A DNA stretch of 7,634 nucleotides from NCBI GenBank assembly GCA_002441045.1, contig DJWQ01000157.1, positions 32,947-40,580 of the forward strand, given 5' to 3'. Shown here piece by piece: positions 1 to 6,005 of this stretch; position 1 is the stretch's first letter; every line of letters begins with the position of its first letter. Position numbers and translations under genes: made by a program. A model generated the notes under the pieces. It did no database searches and was not told the DNA's origin. It saw only the letters and a program-made list of their open reading frames with translations. Source of the stretch: Firmicutes bacterium UBA6226 (lineage in GTDB: Bacteria > Bacillota_A > Clostridia > Peptostreptococcales > Acidaminobacteraceae).

Positions 1-734
1 TCCTCTTGCATAATTTCAGGTTTTGCAGTAGCTTTCGGAGCAGCTGCTATAACAGGTTCTGGCTCCGATTTCGCACCTATTATAGTCGAGACCATTTGCT
101 TTGCAACTTCTATCGGTAACACTTGCATGATCTCACTATCAATCAAATCCCCAACTGTCATCCTAAACGCAATTTTTACAACTTTATCATCTCTATCTAC
201 ACCAAATTGTGTATAATCAAGTTCTGAAATTCGATCATGATAAGCTTCTGGAGGTGAAATATCTATTTTTTTACCTAGCATCTCAGAAAGAGATGTTGAT
301 GAAGAACCAATCATTTGATTCATCGCTTCACCAATTGCACTTAAATGTAAATCATTTAGATCATTTGAAATGTTTGTACCATCCCCACCCATCATTAAAT
401 CTGTAATGATTTTTACATCTTTTTCATGAAGAATGAGGAAATTAACACCCTCTATACCCACTTTATATGTGATGTTAATTAAGACAGAAGGATCTAGAAA
501 CTCATTTGAAAGTTCACCCATGGTCGTTTCAGATACTTTCGGCGTCGTTATTGTAACCTTTTTGTTAAGTAAGGTAAATAATGTCGTCGCCGCAGTCCCC
601 ATACTGATATTGCCGATTTCACCTATCGCATCGGCTTCTTCGTCTGTAAGTCCACTTGCAACTGCAGATGAAGATGAAGGTGCTCCACCGCCTAGCAATG
701 CATCTATTTCCTCTTGAGATAGCATATCACTCAT
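1..734 (-). CDS. fliY: FliY, CheC-FliN type flagellar motor switch phosphatase (3' end outside window)
   Basis: FliY sits in the C-ring and, in Bacillus, dephosphorylates CheY-P. I translated 244 codons; the frame runs off at base 1. Residues 5-14 read LSQEEIDALL, the same N-terminal motif as FliM, known as a CheY-P binding site. Two CheC-type active-site motifs (D/S-x3-E-x2-N-x22-P) are intact: D35/E39/N42/P65 and S132/E136/N139/P162. After about residue 222 a Pro/Ala/Glu-rich linker begins. The FliN-like SPOA domain expected after it would lie outside the window. The ATG at 734 overlaps the fliM stop by 8 bases. AAGGGG at 744-749 is 9 bases upstream of it, which favours this start over the in-frame ATG at 725 (18 bases away). 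The overlap suggests translational coupling to fliM. Family assignment is firm; phosphatase activity is inferred from the motifs. Confidence 0.96.
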   Translation of the reverse strand, partial: MSDMLSQEEIDALLGGGAPSSSSAVASGLTDEEADAIGEIGNISMGTAATTLFTLLNKKVTITTPKVSETTMGELSNEFLDPSVLINITYKVGIEGVNFLILHEKDVKIITDLMMGGDGTNISNDLNDLHLSAIGEAMNQMIGSSSTSLSEMLGKKIDISPPEAYHDRISELDYTQFGVDRDDKVVKIAFRMTVGDLIDSEIMQVLPIEVAKQMVSTIIGAKSEPEPVIAAAPKATAKPEIMQE

Positions 735-1737
735 CTATTTCATCCCCTTCCTCAACAATTTCGGTTATCATTATAGCGACATTTTTCTTTTTAATACCAG
801 GTTTAGCTCTATATTTTACTTTGTTCTCTACGTAAACATCTAAAGACTCTTTAACACCTTTGTTCAATAAAATAATGTCGCCTTTTTGTAAATTTAGTAG
901 CTCTGAAACTGTAATGGATGATCCACCAACCATTGTAGTTAAATTTAGTCTTGAGCGACTAATCCCAGATTCTAAAGCATCTCTTTCTTCTTCAGTTACT
1001 TCTTTTTTGTTACTCGTTGCAAACCATAATCTCGAACTTAAACTAGGCAAAATTGGTTCTATAACGTAGTGCGGAATACAAATATTAACCATCCCTTCAT
1101 TATCACCAATATGCAGATTAAATGTAATCAGAGCAACTGACTCAGAAGGTGATACAATTTGTGCAAACTGTGCATTGGTTTCTATGTTTTCAAGTTTTGG
1201 TCTTAACTCTACTATATTTCCCCATGGCTCTTTTAGTAAATTGATAAACTTAATAAGTATGTTTCTCAAAAGAGTCATTTCTATTTCAGTAAGCGTTCTA
1301 CTTTCTTTTGATGCACCACCTGATGCTTTTCCAGTGCCACCAAGAACGCGCTCAATCATTGCGTTTGCAATGTCTGAAGAAATATCAATAATAACTTGTC
1401 CACTAAATGGAGCAAAATCGACAATCCCTAAAATTGCAGGATTGGAAATTGAATTGCTAAATTCAGTATAGATCAAACTTTGAACAGAAATGACATCAAC
1501 TTCGATGTAAGTTCTTAAATAACCGGATAAAAAGTTGTTCAATAATCTAGAAAAGTTCTCATGAATAATTTCTAAAGTTCGAAGCTGATCCTTTGCAAAT
1601 TTATCTGGACGGCTGAAATCATACTTTCGAACTTTTTTCTCTTTCTTTTCCTCTTCAATTTCACTGACGTCTACTTCACCGGTACTAAGGGCCGCGAGCA
1701 GCTCGTCAATCTCGTTTTGGGACAAAACGTCAGGCAT
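727..1737 (-). CDS. fliM: FliM, flagellar motor switch protein
   Basis: FliM forms the middle of the C-ring, binds CheY-P and passes the signal to FliG to reverse rotation. The 336 residues are full length for the family. Residues 5-14 (LSQNEIDELL) are the CheY-P binding peptide, followed by a charged Glu/Lys linker at about 24-38. The middle CheC-like domain spans about 40-230 and carries the FliM GGxG loop as GGTG at 133-136. A C-terminal SPOA (FliN-like) domain lies at about 258-327 and includes SITVSELLNLQKGD. The middle domain has no CheC phosphatase signature that I can see, as expected for FliM. The start has an unusually strong Shine-Dalgarno site and a sigma-28-like promoter upstream, so fliM and fliY may be made from their own transcript as well as from the operon read-through. 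Confidence 0.98.
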   Translation of the reverse strand: MPDVLSQNEIDELLAALSTGEVDVSEIEEEKKEKKVRKYDFSRPDKFAKDQLRTLEIIHENFSRLLNNFLSGYLRTYIEVDVISVQSLIYTEFSNSISNPAILGIVDFAPFSGQVIIDISSDIANAMIERVLGGTGKASGGASKESRTLTEIEMTLLRNILIKFINLLKEPWGNIVELRPKLENIETNAQFAQIVSPSESVALITFNLHIGDNEGMVNICIPHYVIEPILPSLSSRLWFATSNKKEVTEEERDALESGISRSRLNLTTMVGGSSITVSELLNLQKGDIILLNKGVKESLDVYVENKVKYRAKPGIKKKNVAIMITEIVEEGDEIDE

Positions 1738-1741
1738 GATT

Positions 1742-1751
1742 TCACCTCCTT
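1742..1751 (-). promoter_or_regulatory. Very strong Shine-Dalgarno site of fliM
   Basis: Read on the minus strand this is AAGGAGGTGA, a full ten-base complement to the usual 3' end of bacterial 16S rRNA. The GGAGG core ends 7 bases before the fliM ATG at 1737. It is the strongest ribosome binding site in the window. It confirms the fliM start and suggests high translation. Confidence 0.9.
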
Positions 1752-1778
1752 ATCAATTGATTTGTAATTCTAGTATAA

Positions 1779-1806
1779 ATATCGGCTATATAGTGTATAA
1801 ACTTAA
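1779..1806 (-). promoter_or_regulatory. Candidate sigma-28 (SigD/FliA) promoter upstream of fliM
   Basis: On the minus strand, 1786 to 1779 reads GCCGATAT, an exact match to the sigma-28 -10 element known from B. subtilis SigD. Upstream, TAAG (1805-1802) lies at the canonical 15-base spacing, 3 of 4 to the TAAA -35 consensus. Shifted by one base, TTAAGTTT matches 7 of 8 of the enteric TAAAGTTT form. The -35 overlaps the fliL stop codon. The element lies in the 65-base fliL-fliM gap; a start near 1772 would give a leader of about 35 bases containing the strong fliM Shine-Dalgarno site. Function is inferred; the match is directly visible. Confidence 0.62.
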
Positions 1807-2222
1807 CCTTGAATCACAAAAGGTTGTATATATATATTGGTTATCGTTTCTTCATCTGATTCTAAAACTTCTATAACCATATCTTTTATTTTGTCTCTTA
1901 GTTTTTGTTTACCATTGGCCTTTTCAATATCGGTTGATAAGGTGGCTCTCATAATTTCATCAATATTATTTCTAATTTTCGTCTTATTCGCTTCAAATAC
2001 TGCAGCCATATCTGCATTCGTATATTCAATCGTAACTTGATATTTTACAATTTTAGAACTATTTTCATCAGCCAAATTGGAATACTCTTCCGCAAACGAA
2101 TATTCGTAATATACGATTGGTTCTTCCTTTGGTGTTCTAGTCAATAAAAAAACTGCAGCGCCACCACCGATGACCAATATTAAAACAACTGCTACTATTA
2201 TAATCAATAATTTTTTGTTCAT
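1803..2222 (-). CDS. fliL: FliL, flagellar basal body-associated protein
   Basis: FliL is a single-pass inner-membrane protein that surrounds or supports the stator and raises torque or stator stability. The 139 residues are slightly short but within the family range. A hydrophobic membrane segment at about residues 5-27 (with a GGGAA stretch) follows the short basic start MNKK. The rest would be outside the membrane, with the family-like region at about 57-137 ending in a short hydrophobic tail (PFVIQ). The ATG overlaps the motB stop by one base (TAATG), and GGAGG at 2229-2233 is 6 bases upstream, so it is probably coupled to motB. Sequence conservation in FliL is low; the call rests on size, topology and position between motB and fliM. 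Confidence 0.9.
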   Translation of the reverse strand: MNKKLLIIIVAVVLILVIGGGAAVFLLTRTPKEEPIVYYEYSFAEEYSNLADENSSKIVKYQVTIEYTNADMAAVFEANKTKIRNNIDEIMRATLSTDIEKANGKQKLRDKIKDMVIEVLESDEETITNIYIQPFVIQG

Positions 2223-2986
2223 TAGTTTCCTCCATCTTCGGTTGTGCTTTCGCTTGTAGTAACATCTTTTTTAATAACAACGACATCGACTCTTCTATTT
2301 GCAGATCTTCCCTCAGCTGTATCATTCGTATCAATTGGATGATATTCACTATACCCAGCAGCTGAAAGCCTTGAAGGAACAAAGCCTGATTGCTCTATAA
2401 AATACCTTACAACATTTGTTGCACGTGCAGTCGATAGCTCCCAGTTTGACGGATACATAGCTGATATATTGGGAATGTTATCCGTATGGCCCTCTATGCG
2501 AATTTCTTCATTGATCAAATCTTCAGTTGTTAATAGCTCGGCTAAAAAATTTAAGATGTCATATGAAGCGGTCTTTATCGTCGCACTACCTGAGTCAAAT
2601 AGCACATTATCTTTAAAGCGAATAACCAAGCCTCTATCTTCAAGTTGGATCTCAACCTGGTTCTCCATTTGATTTTCTTCAAGATACTCTTCAACTTGTT
2701 TCTTTAGGTTATCGAGTTTTGTTTGCTCAACAACTTGTTGCGACGAAGTTTGAGACTCGGGCATGCCATCAAATACTAGTGGTGCTTCTGATAAAGACTT
2801 GCCACCAGAGAGAACTCCTGCCGAACCTTGGAAGGATTGCATAACCGCTTGAAATTTTTGTGCATCAATAGATGAAAATGCAAACAGTAAAACGAAAAAG
2901 CACATTAAAAGCGTTACTAAATCGCCATATGTTGCCATCCATTCTGGAGCACCAGCTTTGCATTCCGGACATTTATCTTTAGCCAT
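2222..2986 (-). CDS. motB: MotB, flagellar stator peptidoglycan-anchoring subunit
   Basis: MotB forms the ion channel of the stator with MotA and fixes it to the cell wall. In the 254 residues, a short N-terminal part contains a CPEC pair (6-9). D22 in YGDLVTLL is the essential ion-binding aspartate, at the head of the single membrane helix (about 22-40). A plug/linker region follows (45-115), with a probable coiled coil at about 86-110. The OmpA-like peptidoglycan-binding domain spans about 118-240, with GHTDN at 166-170, NWELSTARA at 181-189 and NRRVD at 230-234. The helix contains LLMCFFVLL, which I recall as identical to the sodium-type PomB of Vibrio, so ion type is an open question. The ATG overlaps the motA stop by 8 bases; GGAGG at 2999-3003 lies 12 bases upstream. 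Confidence 0.97.
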   Translation of the reverse strand: MAKDKCPECKAGAPEWMATYGDLVTLLMCFFVLLFAFSSIDAQKFQAVMQSFQGSAGVLSGGKSLSEAPLVFDGMPESQTSSQQVVEQTKLDNLKKQVEEYLEENQMENQVEIQLEDRGLVIRFKDNVLFDSGSATIKTASYDILNFLAELLTTEDLINEEIRIEGHTDNIPNISAMYPSNWELSTARATNVVRYFIEQSGFVPSRLSAAGYSEYHPIDTNDTAEGRSANRRVDVVVIKKDVTTSESTTEDGGN

Positions 2987-3767
2987 TATCTGATTTCGCC
3001 TCCTGCGTACCTACGCGTTTTCTTACAGATGGAGGTAAGAAAACTTTTAACTTCTCTTCAATAATTCTTGGGTTTTCACCTGCCTGAATCGAAAGAAGCC
3101 CTTCAATCATGACACTTCTAATTAGCATTTCTTCATTACTTTTAAGTGATAACTTCCCAGACATAGGAATGAAGATTAAGTTTGCTAAAACAGAACCATA
3201 AAAAGTTGTTAATAAAGCAACCGCCATTGCAGGTCCAATGGATGAAGGATCTGATAAGTTCTGAAGCATCGCAACCAAACCAATCAGTGTACCGATCATA
3301 CCAAATGCAGGGCCTAATGAACCAAAAGTATCCATCATCGCTTTGCCTTTACCATGTCTTGCAGAAATATTTTCAATTTCTGTTTCAAGAATGTTCTTTA
3401 CAAGTTCAGGATCTGTACCATCGACAATCAGCATGACACCTTTTTGTAGAAAATCATCTTTAATTTCAGATACCGCTTCTTCAAGGGCAAGCAAGCCCTC
3501 TCTTCTTGCAACATTGGCTAATTCAATAATCTTAGTTATAATTTGATCCACGTCAAATTCATTGTTTTTTATTGTCTTTCCAAAGACTTTTCCAAGACTT
3601 AACACTTCTTTAAGTGGAAAAGCAACAAGGAAACCTGCGAGCATACCACCGACAACTACCGCTACAGAAGGCGCATTGAAATACCAGCCCAATTGCCCAC
3701 CGAGCAGGATTGACCAGATGATAAAGCCAAAACCTAAGACTAATCCTAAAATCGTTGTTATATCCAA
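2979..3767 (-). CDS. motA: MotA, flagellar stator subunit (PomA-like), probable TTG start
   Basis: MotA surrounds the MotB dimer, conducts ions and pushes on FliG. From the TTG at 3767 it has 262 residues with four membrane helices at about 3-22, 33-51, 150-171 and 181-205. Visible family residues are the cytoplasmic charged patch ARREGLLALEE (R88/R89, E96/E97), the helix-3 proline P153 in GPAFGMIGTLIGLV, IGPAMAVALLTT in helix 4, and P201. The GTG at 3776 also opens the frame, but it lies inside the only Shine-Dalgarno sequence (AGAGGTG, 3774-3780), so it cannot use that site. TTG at 3767 has 8-base spacing and gives MDITTILGL, which resembles the usual MDLATxxGL start of MotA/PomA. Part of the flbD-motA-motB-fliL motor-power group. 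Confidence 0.96.
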   Translation of the reverse strand: MDITTILGLVLGFGFIIWSILLGGQLGWYFNAPSVAVVVGGMLAGFLVAFPLKEVLSLGKVFGKTIKNNEFDVDQIITKIIELANVARREGLLALEEAVSEIKDDFLQKGVMLIVDGTDPELVKNILETEIENISARHGKGKAMMDTFGSLGPAFGMIGTLIGLVAMLQNLSDPSSIGPAMAVALLTTFYGSVLANLIFIPMSGKLSLKSNEEMLIRSVMIEGLLSIQAGENPRIIEEKLKVFLPPSVRKRVGTQEAKSDNG

Positions 3768-3773
3768 ACCAAA

Positions 3774-3780
3774 CACCTCT
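3774..3780 (-). promoter_or_regulatory. Shine-Dalgarno site that decides the motA start
   Basis: The minus strand reads AGAGGTG. The GTG at its end is in frame with motA but lies within the site itself. The AGAGG core is 8 bases from the TTG at 3767, which makes TTG the more likely start. Confidence 0.7.
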
Positions 3781-3800
3781 TTTGTACTTTAATAGAATTT

Positions 3801-3998
3801 TTAAGTATTACTTATAGTATGATTAATTTTATGGTTATATTCAATAATTCTTTCTATAACATACTCAATATTTTCTTTAATAATCACTTTTTTTCCAGTG
3901 GTTAGCGTAATCATAGTATCAGGTGTCTCTTCAATAAATTCGATGAGATTAGAATTTAGGTAGATAGGCTCACCGTTTAATCTAGTTACTTTAATCAT
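3801..3998 (-). CDS. flbD: FlbD/SwrD family small flagellar protein
   Basis: This 65-residue protein has the FlbD family signature: MIKVTRLNGEPIYLNSNLIEFIEE at the start, then a TLTTGKKVIIKEN block at about 31-43 and an amphipathic helix (VIERIIEYNHKI). The B. subtilis homologue SwrD (YlzI) raises flagellar motor power and is needed for swarming. It is unrelated to the Caulobacter regulator also named FlbD. The frame is open up to an ATG at 4040, but ATG at 3998 gives the canonical family start and has AAAGGA (4008-4013) 9 bases upstream, so the shorter form is called. It lies 24 bases before the motA Shine-Dalgarno/start region, which suits a role in stator function. It is soluble, with no membrane segment. 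Confidence 0.93.
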   Translation of the reverse strand: MIKVTRLNGEPIYLNSNLIEFIEETPDTMITLTTGKKVIIKENIEYVIERIIEYNHKINHTISNT

Positions 3999-4084
3999 CT
4001 GTAAGCATCCTTTCTCACATACATAAGCACTAATAAACAATTTGAACTTCGCAAAGTTTATATAATACCAAACAAATATGAACG

Positions 4085-4128
4085 AATACCATGCTCTGAA
4101 TGGTTATACCCACTCAGAGCGTGATATT
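4085..4128 (-). promoter_or_regulatory. Long stem-loop in the flgE-flbD gap
   Basis: In minus-strand RNA, 4128-4110 pairs with 4103-4085 around the six-base loop GUAUAA. The 19-position stem has one C·A mismatch and two G·U wobbles; its core GCUCUGAGUGG/CCAUUCAGAGC is unbroken. On the plus strand the same arms have two mismatches, so the fold slightly favours the operon transcript. It begins 23 bases after the flgE stop. The sequence after it is U-rich but interrupted (CGUUCAUAUUUGUUU), so it is not a classical intrinsic terminator. It could be a leaky terminator, a processing site or a 3' end protecting the flgE message. The rest of the 153-base gap (3999-4151) holds nothing I can support except the flbD Shine-Dalgarno site. 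Confidence 0.6.
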
Positions 4129-4151
4129 ACCTATTTTATAAAGATTTATTA

Positions 4152-5519
4152 CTATCTCTTCAAGTTTACAAGTTCTTGAAGGATTTCATCGCTTGTTGTA
4201 ATAACACGAGAGTTCGCTTGAAAGCCTCTTTGTGTTGTGATCATTTCTGTGAATTGAGCTGCTAAATCGACGTTACTCATTTCAAGTGCGCCTGGTGTAA
4301 CAGATCCAAAGCTACCAGTTGCAGGCGTACCATATTTAGGCGTACCTGAGTTTGGTGTATTTTGAAATAGGTTACTGCCAATTTTTTCAAGGCCTGCAGG
4401 GTTATCAAAATCTACTAAACCAAGAACTTGCAATACTTTTCTCTCACCATTGGTGTAGATTCCTATGATTTCACCCTTCGATGAAATGTTAAATGTGTCG
4501 ATAGAACCAGCAGAGTTACCATTTAATTGAACGCCTTTTGCATCTGACTCTTTAGAAACTTGAGTGAAAATTCTTGTACCATTAACCACATCCCCACTCG
4601 AGAAAAACATTGAACGATCAACTGGTAATGTGATATCAGCAGCACCTGGTACAGTCATAAGTAGTGTTCCAGAAACAACTGTTTCAGCCGAGTTAGCATC
4701 ACCAGCAGTTGCTAGTGTAACCAAATCTACAATTTCACCACTTTCATTGAACTTTGCATACCAATGGTTATCAGGTGCTGCAGCAGCTGGATCTGGAACC
4801 ATTTGAGTGCCTGTATTGTCAGAGATTGTTACTTCTCTATAAGAATAGTTATAAGTTGCCGCTGGAGCAGCAGGATCGTAATTCGGGTCATTGGGATCAA
4901 CTACTTTCTTAACAGTTGTCACATATGGATCGCCGACGAAATTGAAATTAACGGTATGAATATCACCTAATGAATCATAGACATCTACTGTTGTTGTATA
5001 ATCAGAATCATTAAAGTTTAAATTGCCGTTAATTGTTAAGTTTGTTGTTGCAGTTGCATTTTTCGTGTCAGACATGTTGATTTGAATCGCTTTCATATTT
5101 TGGTCTAGAACTTTCATCCCATCTGTCGTAACCAAAAATCCAAGCTCGTCTAATTGGAAATTACCAGCTCTTGTATAATACTTATTTTGTGCATTTGCAT
5201 CGTTTGTAACGATGAAAAAGCCTGAGCCATCTATCATTAAATCTGTTGCTATATCCGTTCTTTGAATAGAACCTTTTGAGTGATTCACAGAAATAGACGC
5301 AACTGTTGTTCCTAAGCCAACTTGCATTGGGTTAGTACCACCTCTTGAATCAGAGGATGAGCTTGCGCCTCTTAAAGTTTGACTGTACATTTCAGCAAAA
5401 GATACTGAAGATGCTTTGAAACCAACGGTATTAACATTGGCAATATTGTTTCCTATTACATCCATTTTTAACTGGTGTGCTCTTAAAGACGAAACACCAG
5501 AGTACATAGATCTCATCAT
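4152..5519 (-). CDS. flgE: FlgE, flagellar hook protein
   Basis: FlgE polymerises into the curved hook joining basal body and filament and is exported by the flagellar type III system. The 455 residues contain the N-terminal rod/hook motif (about 5-35, NNIANVNTVGFK at 24-35) and the FlgE-type core with DGSGFFIV at 97-104. The conserved C-terminal helix is at about 410-454 (NVDLAAQFTEMITTQRGFQANSRV). The middle, surface-exposed part has low-complexity Asp/Pro/Ala stretches at about 208-221 and 241-250. There is no cysteine. The first ATG at 5519 is chosen because GGAGG (5528-5532) is 8 bases upstream and MMRSMYSGV matches the clostridial pattern; a second ATG follows directly. The last residues VNLKR are the normal family end. 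The 72-base leader may fold over the Shine-Dalgarno site. Confidence 0.97.
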   Translation of the reverse strand: MMRSMYSGVSSLRAHQLKMDVIGNNIANVNTVGFKASSVSFAEMYSQTLRGASSSSDSRGGTNPMQVGLGTTVASISVNHSKGSIQRTDIATDLMIDGSGFFIVTNDANAQNKYYTRAGNFQLDELGFLVTTDGMKVLDQNMKAIQINMSDTKNATATTNLTINGNLNFNDSDYTTTVDVYDSLGDIHTVNFNFVGDPYVTTVKKVVDPNDPNYDPAAPAATYNYSYREVTISDNTGTQMVPDPAAAAPDNHWYAKFNESGEIVDLVTLATAGDANSAETVVSGTLLMTVPGAADITLPVDRSMFFSSGDVVNGTRIFTQVSKESDAKGVQLNGNSAGSIDTFNISSKGEIIGIYTNGERKVLQVLGLVDFDNPAGLEKIGSNLFQNTPNSGTPKYGTPATGSFGSVTPGALEMSNVDLAAQFTEMITTQRGFQANSRVITTSDEILQELVNLKR

Positions 5520-5525
5520 AAAAAT

Positions 5526-5588
5526 AACCTCCTAACGTCAGTTGGGACTATCATTCGGATAGTATCCCTATAGCTTCCTTAAAAGGTC
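5526..5588 (-). promoter_or_regulatory. Possible flgE leader structure occluding the Shine-Dalgarno site
   Basis: Two nested elements are visible in minus-strand RNA. The inner hairpin has arms GGGA+CUAUC (5568-5565, 5562-5558) and GAUAG+UCCC (5552-5544), with loop CGAAU and a two-base UA bulge. Around it, GACCUUUUAA (5588-5579) can pair at all ten positions, three as G·U, with UUAGGAGGUU (5535-5526), which contains the flgE Shine-Dalgarno core. If formed, this would hide the ribosome binding site. The outer helix is weak, and a competing small CCUU/AAGG hairpin exists. A regulatory role is speculation; the base complementarity is direct. Confidence 0.35.
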
Positions 5589-5591
5589 CAG

Positions 5592-5993
5592 CTATACTAT
5601 GACTGCGCCATCAATATTCGTAAATACATTGTCTTTTAATTGTTCACCAGCTACCGCAGTGATAATCGTTTTGTTTTGAACACTTGCTACAAACACTTTA
5701 TTATCCATCATTATCAAAGCTTCTCGAACGCCTTTTGATTGTGCTTTGTTCACACCGTCATTGATTCTGTCGATTTCATCCTCAGTTAGAGAAATATTTC
5801 TAGAATTCAATCGGTCCATTGCATGCTTTGAAAACTTTATCGAATCATTACTTTTAATACGAGATAATACATCGTTAAACGACGCACCATTTACAGTATT
5901 TTTATCTGTCTGATTTTGAGTGCTTGTATTCGGTTTTACGACTTGTGAACGGCGAATCATATAATCGTTGTTCATATTCTTTAAGTCACTCAT
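5592..5993 (-). CDS. TIGR02530 family flagellar operon protein
   Basis: A 133-residue soluble protein of the family found between flgD and flgE in Clostridia and relatives; its exact role is, to my knowledge, not settled, though position suggests hook assembly or export. A polar, Asn/Thr/Gln-rich N-terminal part (1-38) precedes the conserved block FSKHAMDRLNSRNISLTEDE at 54-73. A probable helix/strand region ALIMMDNKVFVASVQNKTIITA follows, then the C-terminal FTNIDGAVIV. There is no signal peptide or membrane helix. ATG at 5999 is only one base from the GGAG core (6001-6004), which overlaps the flgD stop; ATG at 5993 has 7-base spacing and is preferred, removing two residues. It is cotranscribed with flgD, 12 bases apart. 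Confidence 0.88.
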   Translation of the reverse strand: MSDLKNMNNDYMIRRSQVVKPNTSTQNQTDKNTVNGASFNDVLSRIKSNDSIKFSKHAMDRLNSRNISLTEDEIDRINDGVNKAQSKGVREALIMMDNKVFVASVQNKTIITAVAGEQLKDNVFTNIDGAVIV

Positions 5994-6005
5994 CTTCATT
6001 CTCCT

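Noticed and set aside
111..117. ACCGATA on the minus strand within fliY
   Set aside because: Partial -10 match only, no -35 upstream, and located in a conserved coding region.
612..619. GCCGATTT on the plus strand, possible antisense sigma-28 promoter
   Set aside because: No TAAA at the right spacing, one mismatch in the -10 and no plus-strand gene downstream.
433..717. Plus-strand open frame of 94 codons opposite fliY
   Set aside because: It is antisense to the conserved CheC-like domain, with Ser/Ala/Pro-rich content typical of a shadow frame and no ribosome site or family resemblance.
1772..1800. Sigma-A type promoter (TATACT at 1777-1772) in the fliL-fliM gap
   Set aside because: The matching -35 at 17 bases is TTATAC, a poor match, and there is no extended -10 TG; the sigma-28 reading is much better.
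1927..1934. ACCGATAT on the minus strand, sigma-28 -10-like
   Set aside because: It lies inside fliL coding sequence and the -35 position at 15 bases is TATG, with no TAAA-like element.
2137..2382. Minus-strand open frame of 81 codons across the motB-fliL junction
   Set aside because: It overlaps the ends of two well-supported genes in another frame and resembles no known protein.
3999..4040. Longer flbD with 14 extra N-terminal residues starting at ATG 4040
   Set aside because: The extension is not part of the FlbD family and the ATG at 3998 has a well-spaced Shine-Dalgarno site.
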